DNA from: Datnioides undecimradiatus
Lineage: Eukaryota > Chordata > Actinopteri > Lobotiformes > Datnioididae
Length of the DNA: 64,000 bases
Assembly: GCA_008933995.1 (NCBI GenBank)
Contig: WARS01000013.1
Span: 2,472,721-2,536,720 of the forward strand
Reading direction: 5' to 3'
The position numbers and the translations under genes are program-made. Positions 52,901 to 62,560 of the stretch are shown here, piece by piece. Below the pieces are notes generated by a model that ran no database searches, had not been told where the DNA came from, and saw nothing but the letters and a program-made list of their open reading frames with translations. Position 1 is the first letter of the stretch, and the number at the start of each line of letters is the position of its first letter.

Positions 52901-53729
52901 GTTCTGACCGACGCTGTCAGAGGTGTATCCGTTTAACTACATGTTTATCAGTGCGTAGTTTTGTTGAAATGGACTGCGCTATACTGAGAGGTGTTCCTAA
53001 TGTTTTGGCCACCTCAATTACAAGAAATGAGAGGGTGAGAAGGTCAAACAGCACGGCACCACGGCACACCACAACCTCAGTGATAAACACAGAGTGGAGG
53101 TATGAGCTTTCCGACAGCGTCAAGCCTTGTTTAAGTGGAAACGATGACAGAGCCGCTGCACAGGGATCCTTGCTGAGCGCACCTACAATGAAGTGGCCAC
53201 TGAGTGTGCATCTCATATCTGCAATTACATTATTGCATGTTCTAACTTGTGCTTTAAATGTCTATATGCTGCTCATGAATGGTCATGAGATTAAAAATGA
53301 TTTTCTAATCCCAGTCCACTAGTTATATATTCACAGGACAGCCCCTGCAGGTTGACTGTGAATGTGTTTGCCTTATGTCTATGTCATTTTCTGTGAAGCT
53401 GGTCTGTTTGCACCATTAGAAGCTTCACCTCAGTCAGTTTGCTTCAGTCTCTTTGAAGCGTAATGTTTCAGAAAGTAAAGTCATTTTTTTGTCACCGCAA
53501 ACATTAGCAAACATTATTTTGTCTGACGTACCTACGTGATTGAAAATGAACGTGTTGTAATGACTGCTGTGCGTCACGCAGGTATACGCTGGCGGCGCAG
53601 GACCTGCTGATGAGGTCACGGGGAGTGCTTAAAGAGCGCGGATGGCGACTACCCAACGATAAACTGGGCTCCGGCGATGACATCACCGTGTTTGTCATCC
53701 CGCTGGCAGGCCACGAGTCAGAGACATGA
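40721..53729 (+). CDS. ppm1j: PPM1J-like metal-dependent Ser/Thr protein phosphatase (PP2C family), complete ten-exon gene
   Basis: This is a PP2C-type phosphatase that removes phosphate from Ser/Thr using two bound metal ions. Exons are 40721-40983, 46796-46910, 48335-48664, 49659-49771, 50035-50119, 50512-50630, 51004-51067, 51253-51360, 52297-52448 and 53582-53729. All introns are GT-AG, phases agree, and the join is 1497 nt (498 residues plus stop), close to human PPM1J and PPM1H (about 505-514). Visible PP2C motifs are NED (98-100), FDGHAGSGAA (139-148), VANAGDSR (267-274), GVTRGLGDH (371-379), TDGLWDV (420-426) and GSGDDI (479-484). The block between NAGDSR and GVTRGLGDH contains the family's extra flap segment. 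PPM1J is preferred over PPM1H because of LGFLRPELLG, GTDGLWDVTTD and KLGSGDDITVFVIPLAG; the N-terminus also resembles PPM1H. The related PPM1H dephosphorylates LRRK2-phosphorylated Rab GTPases; a similar role here is only inference. The exact paralogue is less certain than the family. Confidence 0.88.
40984..46795 (+). other. ppm1j intron 1 (5.8 kb)
   Basis: GTGAGTG donor and CCGTCAG acceptor. It is the largest intron and holds the candidate enhancer at 45.4-45.9 kb. A 173-codon minus-strand frame (41660-42181) lacks any recognisable domain. No second gene is seen inside. Confidence 0.8.
45400..45870. promoter_or_regulatory. Candidate intronic enhancer in ppm1j intron 1
   Basis: Repeat-free block about 1 kb before exon 2, with GTGATAAGTC (GATA site), CTTAATTTGATG, the C/EBP palindrome ATTGCGCAAT (45794-45803) and CCAGCTAATGTGG. 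Frames crossing it on both strands (about 80-100 residues) have no recognisable homology. Confidence 0.33.
46796..46910 (+). CDS. ppm1j: ppm1j exon 2 (residues 88-126)
   Basis: The acceptor is CTCTCCGTCAG|G after a pyrimidine tract and the donor is GGG|GTGAGTG. The exon completes Glu88 and encodes VINAGKSMLNEDQASCE. It carries the first acidic metal-site motif (N98-E99-D100), followed by a short basic linker (KKPSGKHRNS). That linker is clearly shorter than the one in mammalian PPM1H at this point. Confidence 0.88.
48335..48664 (+). CDS. ppm1j: ppm1j exon 3 (residues 127-236)
   Basis: The acceptor is TTCTAG|GAC and the donor is ATG|GTGAGC. The exon encodes FWGVFDGHAGSGAA, with the metal-binding Asp140 and the neighbouring His142 of the PP2C core, then a helical segment. 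Residues about 165-215 form a low-conservation acidic and Lys-rich insert typical of this subfamily. The exon ends with SLESLVVGVIETAF. At 330 nt it begins and ends in phase 0, so skipping it would keep frame but remove the catalytic DGH motif. Confidence 0.88.
48825..49325 (-). repeat. Old percomorph-type interspersed repeat inserted antisense in ppm1j intron 3
   Basis: Segments in order match a repeat I recognise as very common in percomorph fish, read on the minus strand relative to its usual form. They are GGTCCACCACTTTGGTCCAG (48850-48869), a GGTTGACATTTGTTGTTTTG stretch (48981-49000), the CATATTTGGTGCGCACATCC stretch (49039-49058), CCTCAGCTGTACTTTGTGTT (about 49175-49194), a CACGCTAAACCAAGATGGTG run near 49225, and a terminal GAGCATGTTAGCTAA (49298-49312). 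The copy is diverged but nearly end to end, and occupies about half of the 994-bp intron. Confidence 0.7.
49659..49771 (+). CDS. ppm1j: ppm1j exon 4 (residues 237-274)
   Basis: The acceptor is TTTATTTCAG|GAT and the donor is AGCAG|GTGAGAG. The exon encodes DDLIEKEKTSYAISGGCCAL and then the core strand KLYVANAGDSR. Asp272 is the Asp of the conserved NAGDSR motif. The Arg274 codon is split across the junction. Confidence 0.88.
50035..50119 (+). CDS. ppm1j: ppm1j exon 5 (residues 274-302)
   Basis: The acceptor has a strong pyrimidine tract ending CTCTCCGCAG|GG. The exon encodes AIIIRNNEVIPMTNEFTPES and then ERQRLQYL, which leads into the flap segment. The donor CTG|GTATTC is the weakest in the gene, but it is the only position that keeps frame and the expected protein sequence into the next exon. 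Confidence 0.86.
50512..50630 (+). CDS. ppm1j: ppm1j exon 6, flap segment (residues 303-342)
   Basis: The acceptor is CACTCCAG|GGC and the donor is CTG|GTAAGC. The exon encodes GFLRPELLGNEFTHIEFPRR and ends LYRDHSMTGW. This block belongs to the insertion next to the active site that sets PPM1H/J/M apart from simple PP2C enzymes and is thought to contribute to substrate choice. LGFLRPELLG resembles PPM1J more than PPM1H. Confidence 0.88.
51004..51067 (+). CDS. ppm1j: ppm1j exon 7 (residues 342-363)
   Basis: The acceptor is TTTATTTCAG|GGC and the donor is AAG|GTGAGAAA. The exon encodes the end of the flap region, AYKTIVEDDLKFPLIYGEGK. This segment is nearly invariant across PPM1H and PPM1J proteins. 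Confidence 0.87.
51253..51360 (+). CDS. ppm1j: ppm1j exon 8 (residues 364-399)
   Basis: The acceptor is CAATACAG|GCA and the donor is GAG|GTGAGCG. The exon encodes ARVMATIGVTRGLGDHDLKV and then a segment ending KPFLSCVPE. It carries the conserved RGLGDH signature (374-379). At 108 nt it is symmetric (phase 0), so its omission would delete a core motif without shifting frame. Confidence 0.88.
52297..52448 (+). CDS. ppm1j: ppm1j exon 9 (residues 400-450)
   Basis: The acceptor is TTTCCTCCGCAG|GTG and the donor is ATGAG|GTATGC. The exon encodes PDDVLVMGTDGLWDVTTDRE, where Asp421 belongs to the third metal-site motif (TDGLWD), then an acidic helix. GTDGLWDVTTD is the strongest single pointer to PPM1J rather than PPM1H, where I recall ATDGLWDVLSN. 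Confidence 0.88.
52910..53215. repeat. Probable interspersed repeat in ppm1j intron 9
   Basis: The stretch GAGAGGTGTTCCTAATGTTT followed by TGGCCACCTCAATTAC, then CAACCTCAGTGATAAACACA and further blocks, reads like the end of a dispersed fish element. The CCTAAT-TTTTGG-CACC pattern recalls Tc1-type terminal repeats. There is no second copy in the window to confirm it. Confidence 0.35.
53582..53729 (+). CDS. ppm1j: ppm1j exon 10 and stop (residues 450-498)
   Basis: The acceptor is GTCACGCAG|GTA. The exon encodes YTLAAQDLLMRSRGVLKERG and then the last catalytic motif GSGDDI (479-484), where Asp482/Asp483 take the place of the DN pair of classical PP2C. It ends VFVIPLAGHESET with TGA at 53727-53729. 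The C-terminus stops a few residues after VIPL, as in other members. Confidence 0.88.
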
Positions 53730-54231
53730 CAAGGAGCTGCAGCTCCCGCTGTGACTGTAGGGTCCCTTGGGGCTCCCTAAACCCTGGACCGACTCACAGG
53801 GGGGATGGGCGGGAAAAGAAAACACCTTTGTCATAGAGGAGACTCGGGTCTGGGCAGCACCTTCATCAACCCACCAAGACCGGACCCAGTCCCAGCCCCT
53901 TCACCTCAACCCAGTCATGTAACAAAAGATCTTCAGTGACATCATAAGAGAAGTCACGCTCTTTCTCCCAGACCTGCTGTTTGTGACGGTTGCCAGTGAG
54001 AATTAAACCCTCGTGGTATTTTTGTTCCCTGTTTATGTTCAAGGCTGAACCGCTGTTCATTTTCACGCCATGCCCTAAATGTGACGCTGTTTTGTACAAA
54101 AAAAAAAGAAAAGAAAGGAGAAAGAAGCCTCCTGCAGTTTCTCAGTCAGTATGTCATAAAGGGAGACTGCAGTAGGGAACGTGAGGAAACCAAAGAGATG
54201 TCATCGTGGCATAAGGATGGAGATCTGTAAA

Positions 54232-54237
54232 AATAAA
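54232..54237 (+). terminator. Possible proximal poly(A) signal (AATAAA)
   Basis: Exact AATAAA about 500 bp after the ppm1j stop. The A-rich genomic stretch that follows could cause internal oligo-dT priming, so cDNA ends here would need care. Confidence 0.4.
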
Positions 54238-55001
54238 TACACAAAATATAAACAATACAAACAAAAAAACAAAAAACAAAAAAAATCATTAGATTCATGT
54301 CTGTACATTAAAGAAGCATGTGGGAAGTGAAAACAGAGGAATGGACCTTTTCCCAGCAGCGGACCCGACCACAATCAGTTGAGTTTATCGCTGCACTTCC
54401 TTTCTGATCGATGAATGAGTGACGACACCTTTTTGGCACTGTTGCACACGCTCCGTGGTAGCCTGTTGATTCGTGATATCTTCTGTTTATTGAATGTGCT
54501 CATAGACGACTCCTTTCTTTTGGACATTACATACAACAGCAGAGCGGAGACCGGGGGGGGGATCTGTAAAGTAATAATAATATTAACAATAATGATAATG
54601 AAGGAAGGGGGACTTTGCTTTGATTTGACTACATGTTCTTTATTTAACCCTCAGAGGAGAAAGTAATTTGTTCACGGCAAACGTCTCGGTATAGTAAGAT
54701 GTGATCCGCTTCACACATATGCCTTATTAAGAGATGAAAGGGACTCCAGAGTTTTTTTCTTCGAGATGCACTAAATTTGATCCTTGTAGAAGCGGCAGAG
54801 AGCGTTGTATGTCCTGAAATGTACCTTATACCTCTTTTGTACCATTTTTGTTATGTCATGTCGTTGTTTAGGTTATCCATATATTTTTAAAGACGACTTT
54901 GGTTGCGCGCAGAAGGTTTATTTTTACGTTTCTATCCATGACTGTCCTAGAATGCGAGCTACCAGAATGTGAGGTAGAAGGATAACGTGTACCGGTTTGG
55001 A

Positions 55002-55007
55002 AATAAA
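55002..55007 (+). terminator. Likely distal poly(A) signal (AATAAA)
   Basis: Exact AATAAA in GGAAATAAATCTG, followed at once by a T-rich downstream element (55012-55030). This is the usual signal arrangement for cleavage and polyadenylation. Confidence 0.55.
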
Positions 55008-55030
55008 TCTGATTTTTTTTTTTTTTTTTC

Positions 55031-57659
55031 CCATTTGCTTTGAACTTTGTGTGTGTTTCTCGAGAAGAAACGAGCCTCTGCTTTGGCCAGCTGATGAATC
55101 AGAGCGGTTCCGAGAGTCTGTCGCTGATAAGAGCAGTTTACAGGCACTTTCCTCTTATCTTACTAATGGCATCAACCTCATGAGCAAATCATTTGGGAAT
55201 GAAGCACAGAGTTATCAGAAGATATGACTAATTTCCCAAGTGCAGAACTTATCTTTTGTTTCGTTTCTTAAATGCACAAGAACTAAATAAGAAAGTAATC
55301 TTCTTCATATGGTCTCATATTGAGTGATGAGCACGAAGCCCTGGTCCCTGTCATTATTAAAGGACCAGTTGTTGGGTTTTGTTGACATTGGCTTTAGATT
55401 TCTTACTTACTTTAAACAGGAAGTACATATTTTTTAATGGCATTATTAAAACTTGATGTGTAGTATCCCTCACTTGCCTTTTGCAGTTTATATGAAGTTG
55501 ACAGAATCTAAATATTTTACATATTTTATGCTATTTGGTCGACTACTGAAGTAATATGTATTCAGTTTTGTCAGTTTTGTCACAGTGTGTTATCCCACAT
55601 ACAGCAGGAGTAAAATAATAAAATATGTACACATAACAAATCTATTAAATCACATAATGACAAATTGTTATGAACTAGCAAGCTGAAAAAAAATGTGTTT
55701 GGGATATAAAATACTGTATGATGAGGATAAGTCCAGTCTGTTTAATCCTGATTTACAGCTGAGCCTCTGAGACCACGAACAAAGAACGTCAAATATTACT
55801 TTTAAATCATGTCTATCAGCAGCTCTTGGAAAATCAGGTGAAGTAACGAGTGATTGAGCCGATAACATAACACTAAAAGGTGTGTGAGCTGCTTACAGTT
55901 GAGAGTTTGAAGAATTAACAGGCAGTTACAGACTAATGATGTAAACTATAAGGCGTGAACGCCTTCTGAGATACTTAATTCACCTGTAACACCACGGTAT
56001 AAAACTCCTCCGCTGGAGGTAAAGGTCTTTCATTTATTACTTGAATAAAAGTAATGCATACATTATTACATGAATCCATTATCATATTATTACCATATTA
56101 ACATTAAGTAGCATCTAATGGAGCCGACGATGTGGAGCTCCACTGGTTTATACATTACACTGCTGTAAAGAAGGATTTAAAGGCACCCCCACCTGATTCA
56201 CGCTCCTCTCATGATACCTCCCTCACTCTCCTGTCAGTCATGTTTTCATTGTGGCAGCACGTCTTTAAAGGTGACCTGCGGGGGTATGTGTTTACTTTCA
56301 GTGTTACTCATCCACCGTACGACATATAGGGTGAATCCCTGGCGTCTATAAATGTATTTCCTTCCTCTGCTTCCTTCCTGAAACACTGCAAAGCTCAAGT
56401 AGTTTGAATCTAAGAAATGAAATGACATTAAATCCACGTTTTCTTGCTAACAGCAGTCTTTTCCCTTTCCATAGAACATGGTCAGGGACTCCACAGGGGA
56501 ACCTTTAATCCTTTTGTTGGGATCTTCACAAACATTACACTGCAGCTATTTGCTAGGTAATTCCAAAATTATTAATCCTAATATTAATATCTGCAATTGT
56601 ATAATGCAGTAAAAGTATTTTTACCCTGTGAGTTTGCCTGTCAAACTCGAATAAACGTGTTATTTGAAGATTCAGAGACATTTTAGTGTTAAATGTCAAA
56701 TGATTGACACGTCTGAGACTACTGACAGAGGCCTACACCGCACCTTGCAGCCTGCAGGGAGTGACAGTCTGTTTAGATTCGAAGTGGATGGTATTGTTTT
56801 TTGTTTGTGGTTTTTTGTTTGTTTGGTTGTTTGTTTGCTTGCGTGTTTCAGAGGGCAACACTAGTGAGATCCACACCCATCCCTCCTGTTGCACGAGTCT
56901 TCTTGTACTACGGATGATGTCATCTTTGACCGGGGAGGGGAGGAGGGACCTGGGTGACTCCAGCGGCTGCAGCAGCTCCGTCAAGTTGGTTAGAAGTTAC
57001 CATGGCAACACCGGAAATTCAAGCATCAGCCTCCAAAATGACATTGTAAACGTTAATGTTTCAGAAAATATTAGCAAGCAACTATATGAAAGCTAAATAA
57101 GTAACATTGATTATCAATTATTAATTACATGTTTTCGTCAAGTGACAGCTGAGGGAAAATATCTTTTTATGAAAGGTCTCAAGATTATTTAGCTGAATAA
57201 CGGAGGGTGTAGCTCGTACTTTAGTGGAACAAAGTTGGAAGTAATAAGATGACAAAAACATCCAACACACTGACTCTAGTCCTGTTGGGACCCAGTGGTT
57301 AATCAGGACTTTGTTAAGTGCATATTATTAATCCTTCAAACCACATTCAATGGTCAGTGTTTCCCAGATTCCTGCATAAACTGTACAACTTTTCTAAAAA
57401 CACACATTATGCATACCTATTTTTATAATATTTTAAATGTATGTTTTCATTTTATTTTGTTACATTTTGTTGGGGTTTTTTTTGCAATATATTCTTTTGC
57501 TTTTTTCTTTTATTTTTTTATGCTTATGAACCAAGACAGATTAATATCTTTCCAGACAAGGATTTCCATTTCATCTTGCGTTCTATATTTTTAAAAGAAC
57601 AAAAAAACCCTGGTAAAACAAAGTAAAAGTTAGTATCTTGTATAGATTTTGTTAATATT
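55031..57659. other. Intergenic downstream of ppm1j: no gene seen
   Basis: AT-rich DNA with a TTTG-rich stretch near 56.81 kb and long T-rich frames at 57.3-57.6 kb. Nothing coding is supported. Confidence 0.6.
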
Positions 57660-57932
57660 TGCGCGATCTCGTCTTTAACGCCCGGCCGCTTTTATTCTGA
57701 AAGCCCCCACCGGAAGTGGCTGCCTGCTGGCCTATCCCAGCTTGCCGCTGGTGTCGGTGGGAGGGTCCTGCGCGCCTGCCCCGTTTCTCAGCACCCTCTC
57801 GGTGAAATTAGCGAATACTGCAGCAAGAAGTGTGCTGTCTCTCCGTGCGTTTGCGTGTGTGTGTGTGTGTGTAAGTGTCACGATCGAGCGGGGATTAATA
57901 TTTACACAAACCTCTCATCGGGCTGCTGACAG
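57660..57932 (+). promoter_or_regulatory. Candidate promoter and non-coding first exon of the next gene
   Basis: After 2.6 kb of AT-rich intergenic DNA the sequence becomes CpG-rich (GCGCGATCTCGTCTTTAACG, then CCCGGCCGC). A perfect ETS/GABP-type site, CCGGAAGTG, lies at 57710-57718. The stretch that follows has no long frame but ends in a good splice donor (GACAG|GTAATT at 57932/57933). This is the usual look of a TATA-less vertebrate promoter with an untranslated first exon. In mammals RHOC lies downstream of PPM1J, so rhoc is a reasonable guess, but no Rho coding sequence is present before the window ends. Confidence 0.35.
57855..57872. repeat. (GT)n microsatellite in candidate first exon
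   Basis: Nine GT units inside the candidate non-coding exon at 57.7-57.93 kb. Confidence 0.85.
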
Positions 57933-60099
57933 GTAATTATGCGAATTAAGCGGTAGTTTGACTCAATATTCTTATTTGACACAAGTCGACAGTCTAATTA
58001 TAGCTCACTTACTTGGGTGAGAGAACAAGGTGGTGGCTTGTCCTCATACTAACATCCCCCCCCCGCCACCACCTCTTGCTCAGGTAGTAGTTGTATCCCT
58101 GAAAATGAAGTGTATCCAGCCTGCGTGGTAGTTGTCAGGGCGTGTTTCTGTACAACTGTTGATCGCTTCATTGTTGGTAGTTTCAAAGTCAAAGCGGCGG
58201 ATCGGATCCTGTCGCTGTGTGCAGCCTGTCCAACTGCTGCGACCTCAATAAGCAACTCAACGCATGGCAAATCTCCTAACGAGCCATTTCTATTCCTGGG
58301 GACACTTCATTTCCTCTTCATCAACACTCCCGTCTCGTTGAGGCCGATGTTTGAAGTGCCAACAGTGATTTTTCAAACACAACAAAACGTGTAAGGGGGG
58401 GTGGAATCGGAGAACACGGGTGAGTGAGTTATCCAGGCTGAAGTTGGTTTATTCACGTCGAGCAAAGGTCTGCATTAAGGAGATCAGCCGCAGATTCAGA
58501 TGGGAACTTTCACACGTGATGTGATGTTGATCATCTGTCACTATCCTCATATCTGTTGGGAAAGGCAGGTGACATTCACGCGAAACATATTCCAGATACA
58601 CTTGCAGATAGATCATCATCAGTGCCTGAGAAGATTAGGCAAGCAGTTTACTTATATAAGCAAAAATGCAAAATGATTTCCGGGTTATATCGTTTAAAGT
58701 TGATTATTTTGGGTTTTGGACTGGTGTTCGGACAAAGCAAGAAATTTGCAGATGTCTCATTGGGTTTCTGGAGAATTGCGATGTACTGTTGTTTGACTCT
58801 GTGTTAACTAAGCAGTCCAAACAATCGATTAGACAGGATGATCATAGATGAGTATAGCTTAAGCCCTCAACTATGTACTTTAACATGCTTAAAACTGTTT
58901 GAAATAGGTCTCATCAGTATTACTGTTCATGCATTTGATGATAAAACGTCTGAAAGCAGTGAAGACTATAGGAATACACAGGTCGACATATTCAAACTGC
59001 TGTGTTTGCGTAAAGGACAGTTACTGTTGTCAGCGAATTAGTGTCGATTCATGTCTCTCACCTAATCAATTAATCGACTAATCGTATCTATTGAGTGGAC
59101 GGGAGCTGAATCAGCAGTTGATCCACAGAAACTCACACAGACCTGTGACATGATTAATGGACTGACGCAGGAACTGGTCTGCGCACTGAAGCGTCCGGGT
59201 TCTGGAGATCTGGTGGAGTCGTCTCCGGCCTGCCCGGTCGGCCTCGTACGTCCGCTCATGACCTCTGTTATTGAATGCATGTGAGTCATGAGGTGTCGCC
59301 TCTCTCAGAGCCATGTGTAGGTGTATCCCCTGCCTCTGTCTTTGAGTTCGGTCATCGCGCTCCGGCTGCCACCAGCTGACTCGACTCGCTTGTCTGGCCC
59401 TACTTCCTCCCAGCGGGCTGGGACAGCAGGAGTATCTGTGAGCGTCTTCCTTCAGCGCACGATTTACAGTTTTGTACTGATTTATAAATTCATCGGCAGC
59501 AGTGCGACCAGGCAGCGGCTCGTTAATTTGAAAAGTGTGACGGCTAGAGAGGGATTAGAGAAGCTCTAGTGATGAGGCTCCTCTGATTGGCTCAGTCACA
59601 GATTTGAGGACAACATGATCGCCTGAATTGAAAGGATTTAAAGGAAGTAAATGGCTAGTCTGAACAATACATCCCTCGGCTGATATTACTGGAAGATATT
59701 TGCCTATTATGGAAATTGAACTGCACTGAACTGGAATCTGCTCCTGATACGCCTCCGTTTGTAAACATTGTTTTTGTATAGAAGGCAGGAAAAATCATTG
59801 TGGTAATATATTGTTGATTATAAAGAATATTCAACCAAATTATATTCTATAATAAAGCTGTTTGTTTCAGAAAGCAGCCTTCTGAATACCTTAACACAAT
59901 CATATCTGTGCTATCTACACAGCCTCTGTTTACCCGTTCTTGCAATTATTCAATATGTTCGTCGCCAAATCAGTGTTTTTGTGGCCCAAACTGAATTTTC
60001 CTCGTGAATCAGCATCAGAGGAATGACGCCTGTGTGACTGATGATGGCCAAGGTCACTTCTGACTCTTTATTGTGGAACCAGATTCTTCTAAAACATCC
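57933..60099. other. Possible first intron of the next gene, or intergenic
   Basis: If the candidate exon at 57.7 kb is real, this is intron. There is a C-run at 58.06 kb and CpG-bearing DNA at 59.16-59.5 kb. No coding exon is recognisable. Confidence 0.5.
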
Positions 60100-60225
60100 C
60101 CGGGGTTTGTTTGCTAAGCTAAGCTAACTGGTTTTAGCCTTATATCTTCCTGACATACATGAAAATGGCGTTGATTGGTTTTCTCATCTAACTGGCCCGA
60201 AAAGCAAACTTCGCATATCAACAGC
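60100..60225 (+). repeat. Dispersed teleost repeat with GCTAAGCTAAGCTAAC core, copy 4
   Basis: TTTGCTAAGCTAAGCTAACT is followed by TTAGCCTTATATCTTCC, a CATACATGAAAATGGCG block, and TTTTCTCATCTAACTGGC, in the same order as the copy at 15.4 kb. Confidence 0.6.
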
Positions 60226-62269
60226 TGAACCTTATTTAATATAAATAAGTTCCCATATTTCCCGTTTATGATGTGAAGGATCATGTTGTTTCCTCTGGAC
60301 GCATAAATAGGTCGCTGTCCTCGGGAGGCCTCCGGGGAGATGGTGTCACACCTGCTTTTATTTCGTGGGCTGGCTAAGTGACGGGACATTCGATCATTTC
60401 CATGGGTGTACCAGTAAAGTCATGACTCAGTGCGACTAAGGAGCTGCTGTGTTTATAACATACGCCCAAAGAATGAGGCTGACCTGATCTGCTGCGTATA
60501 TTCCCACTGTTGTGTAACAGATTTTACGCACTTGAGTCCGCAGCTTAAACTCAGGAATCTCTTACACCGTTTCCATAAACGCTCGACGTGTTGTTGTCGT
60601 TGTTTGTTAGAGTAGCGGCCCGACGCCTGGGCCTCCATGCGATCTGATGTCTGTGGCCTCCTGTCGCAGTCAGCAAGATAAGGAGATTCTATGTTTCTAC
60701 GTCAGGTTTAGGTTTGGTAGGCAGACAGCCGTGCGGGCCGTCTCAGCCGCGGGCTCTGCTGGTTTATGAACTTTGGCCCACTTCTCAGGCAGACACACAG
60801 ACGAGGAGGAGGTTAGGCCAGTTTCTTCCGTGCTTTCAGCTCTGAAGGTTCTGTGTAAAATAACAAGCTGGTGTCGCTTGAGAACAAAAACCCGTGAAAC
60901 CATAAATTCATATTAGAAATAAGTTGATGTTGCGGCGGCAAACATGCTGGAAGGCCTTCATGCGAATATCACATCTTCAAGTGCTTAAAAGCTCATTTCT
61001 TTTATTATCCCGCTGTTAAATCGCGGTAGCGTCGTTCTACAGAGAGTCGGGCTCTTCGTGATCTCTGGGTGAATGTTTGTCTGTCACACAGTTCAAATCA
61101 AACCACGGTTGTATTGCTCTGTCACGTATGAAGCTCTTCTCTGCGACCGAGCTCACTGACAACACCTGTCTGACAGCAACGCTTAAAAAAAAAGAAAAAA
61201 ACAGAAAAAAAAACAGGAAATAACTCTTCAGCGTTGACATCAGCTGATCTGTAACCCTGGGCTCCCTGAATCTGATGCGTCAAATCAGTAGGCGCAGCCC
61301 TGGGCAGCCTGTTAGACGAGCCAAACAATCGCGGTCATTTCCTGTAATATGTTTGCGTGTTTGCAGGACCTCGGAATAAAAAAAAAAAAAGCCTCATCAT
61401 CATCATCTTCTCCGAAACAACAGGCCTTTTATTGGTTGGGTGTTTGTTCACGTCCGGCATTGTTGTTGGTTTTAAAGTCATATGAGGACTGGGAGGCGGC
61501 TCTCCCCTCGCTGGTCAGGGCCACACTCTGCTCTGCGCTAACTCTGCGCTCAGCGTGTTGCATAACTTGTTGGCCCCTAAGCCTCAGGCAGCCTCCTTAG
61601 AGAAGGACAGAGGTGGTGTGTTCATTAACCCGGGGCATTGCTCAAATAGTTGCAGGAAGCAGCGGTTTGCTTTGCGTTCTTGTGTGTTTTAATGGCTTGG
61701 ATTAAGTTTTACGTAGCGTTTCTTCACACTCCGTCTTCTTGGTTGCTTGGCCGGAGCGGCGAACTTGACACGAACCGCGACGGCTTCTGCGCTTTTGTTC
61801 TGCAACTCCTGTTTCCAGTGTGGAATGATCTGCTTCTGACTCATAGTCTCACCAATAAAACACCAGAAAAAGCATGAAACTGTTCATTCCATTGAACTTG
61901 GCATCTTCAACGGACTTAGTTTATCTGACCAACAGTTCAAAACCCTGAAGTTATTGCGCTTTTCTATCATATAATAACACATTTTTCTACCCGAGAAGCT
62001 GGAACTTGCACCTTTTTGGCAAGTTTGCCTAAGCAGAATCTCTAACATAGGTGATGTGTATTCACTGACACTGAGATTCTGCTCCTTGGTTAAGAGAAAG
62101 TCCGACAAGCCCCTCTGTAAAAACCACAATGCATTATTTTTAAACAGCGTTGACACTTTGTGGTTTGTGCAGCTCGCGCAGAGGAAATATGAGGCGTTAA
62201 TTAATGAGCTTAAGGCCGATTTTGTTACCTTTTGCGCCGTTTCCCCCTGTTTACAGTCCTCGTGTTAAG

Positions 62270-62560
62270 TTAAGCCGACCGTCTTCTTGAGGACGTTCCG
62301 TATTTACCGCACACACTCCGGGGGGTTTATCCTCTTAGCCGACTTCGCAGCCCAAAAATGTGACGAGTGTCGAGAAGAATGACGACGCGAGAAATTAAAT
62401 TTGTGCGACGCTAATTTATGGTAAACACGGCAACTTATAGGCGGAAGCGGCGGCGGCGTGCGACAAGGGGGCAGATTAGCGGGTGCTCACGCTGAAATTG
62501 GCCTCCTGTGAAACCAGCACAAGTCTGTCGGGGCGGGTTGCTCCGAGCATTTGCGCGTTT
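62270..62560. promoter_or_regulatory. CpG-rich block
   Basis: Dense CG dinucleotides (for example GACGACGCGAGAA and GGCGGAAGCGGCGGCGGCGT) in otherwise ordinary DNA. No coding frame is recognisable. It may be an alternative promoter or an unmethylated regulatory island. Confidence 0.3.

Larger units (their letters stand above)
53730..55025 (+). other. ppm1j 3' untranslated region
   Basis: Non-coding sequence after the stop codon. A possible early poly(A) signal lies at 54232-54237, directly before a genomically encoded A-rich stretch (54241-54290). The more convincing end is the AATAAA at 55002-55007, followed within ten bases by an 18-base T-run. The UTR would be about 0.5 kb or 1.3 kb depending on the site used. 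Confidence 0.6.

Noticed and set aside
58078-58100. let-7-like stretch CAGGTAGTAGTTGTAT
   Set aside because: One base is missing against let-7 seeds and the flanks show no complementary arm, so it cannot form a let-7 hairpin. Chance similarity.
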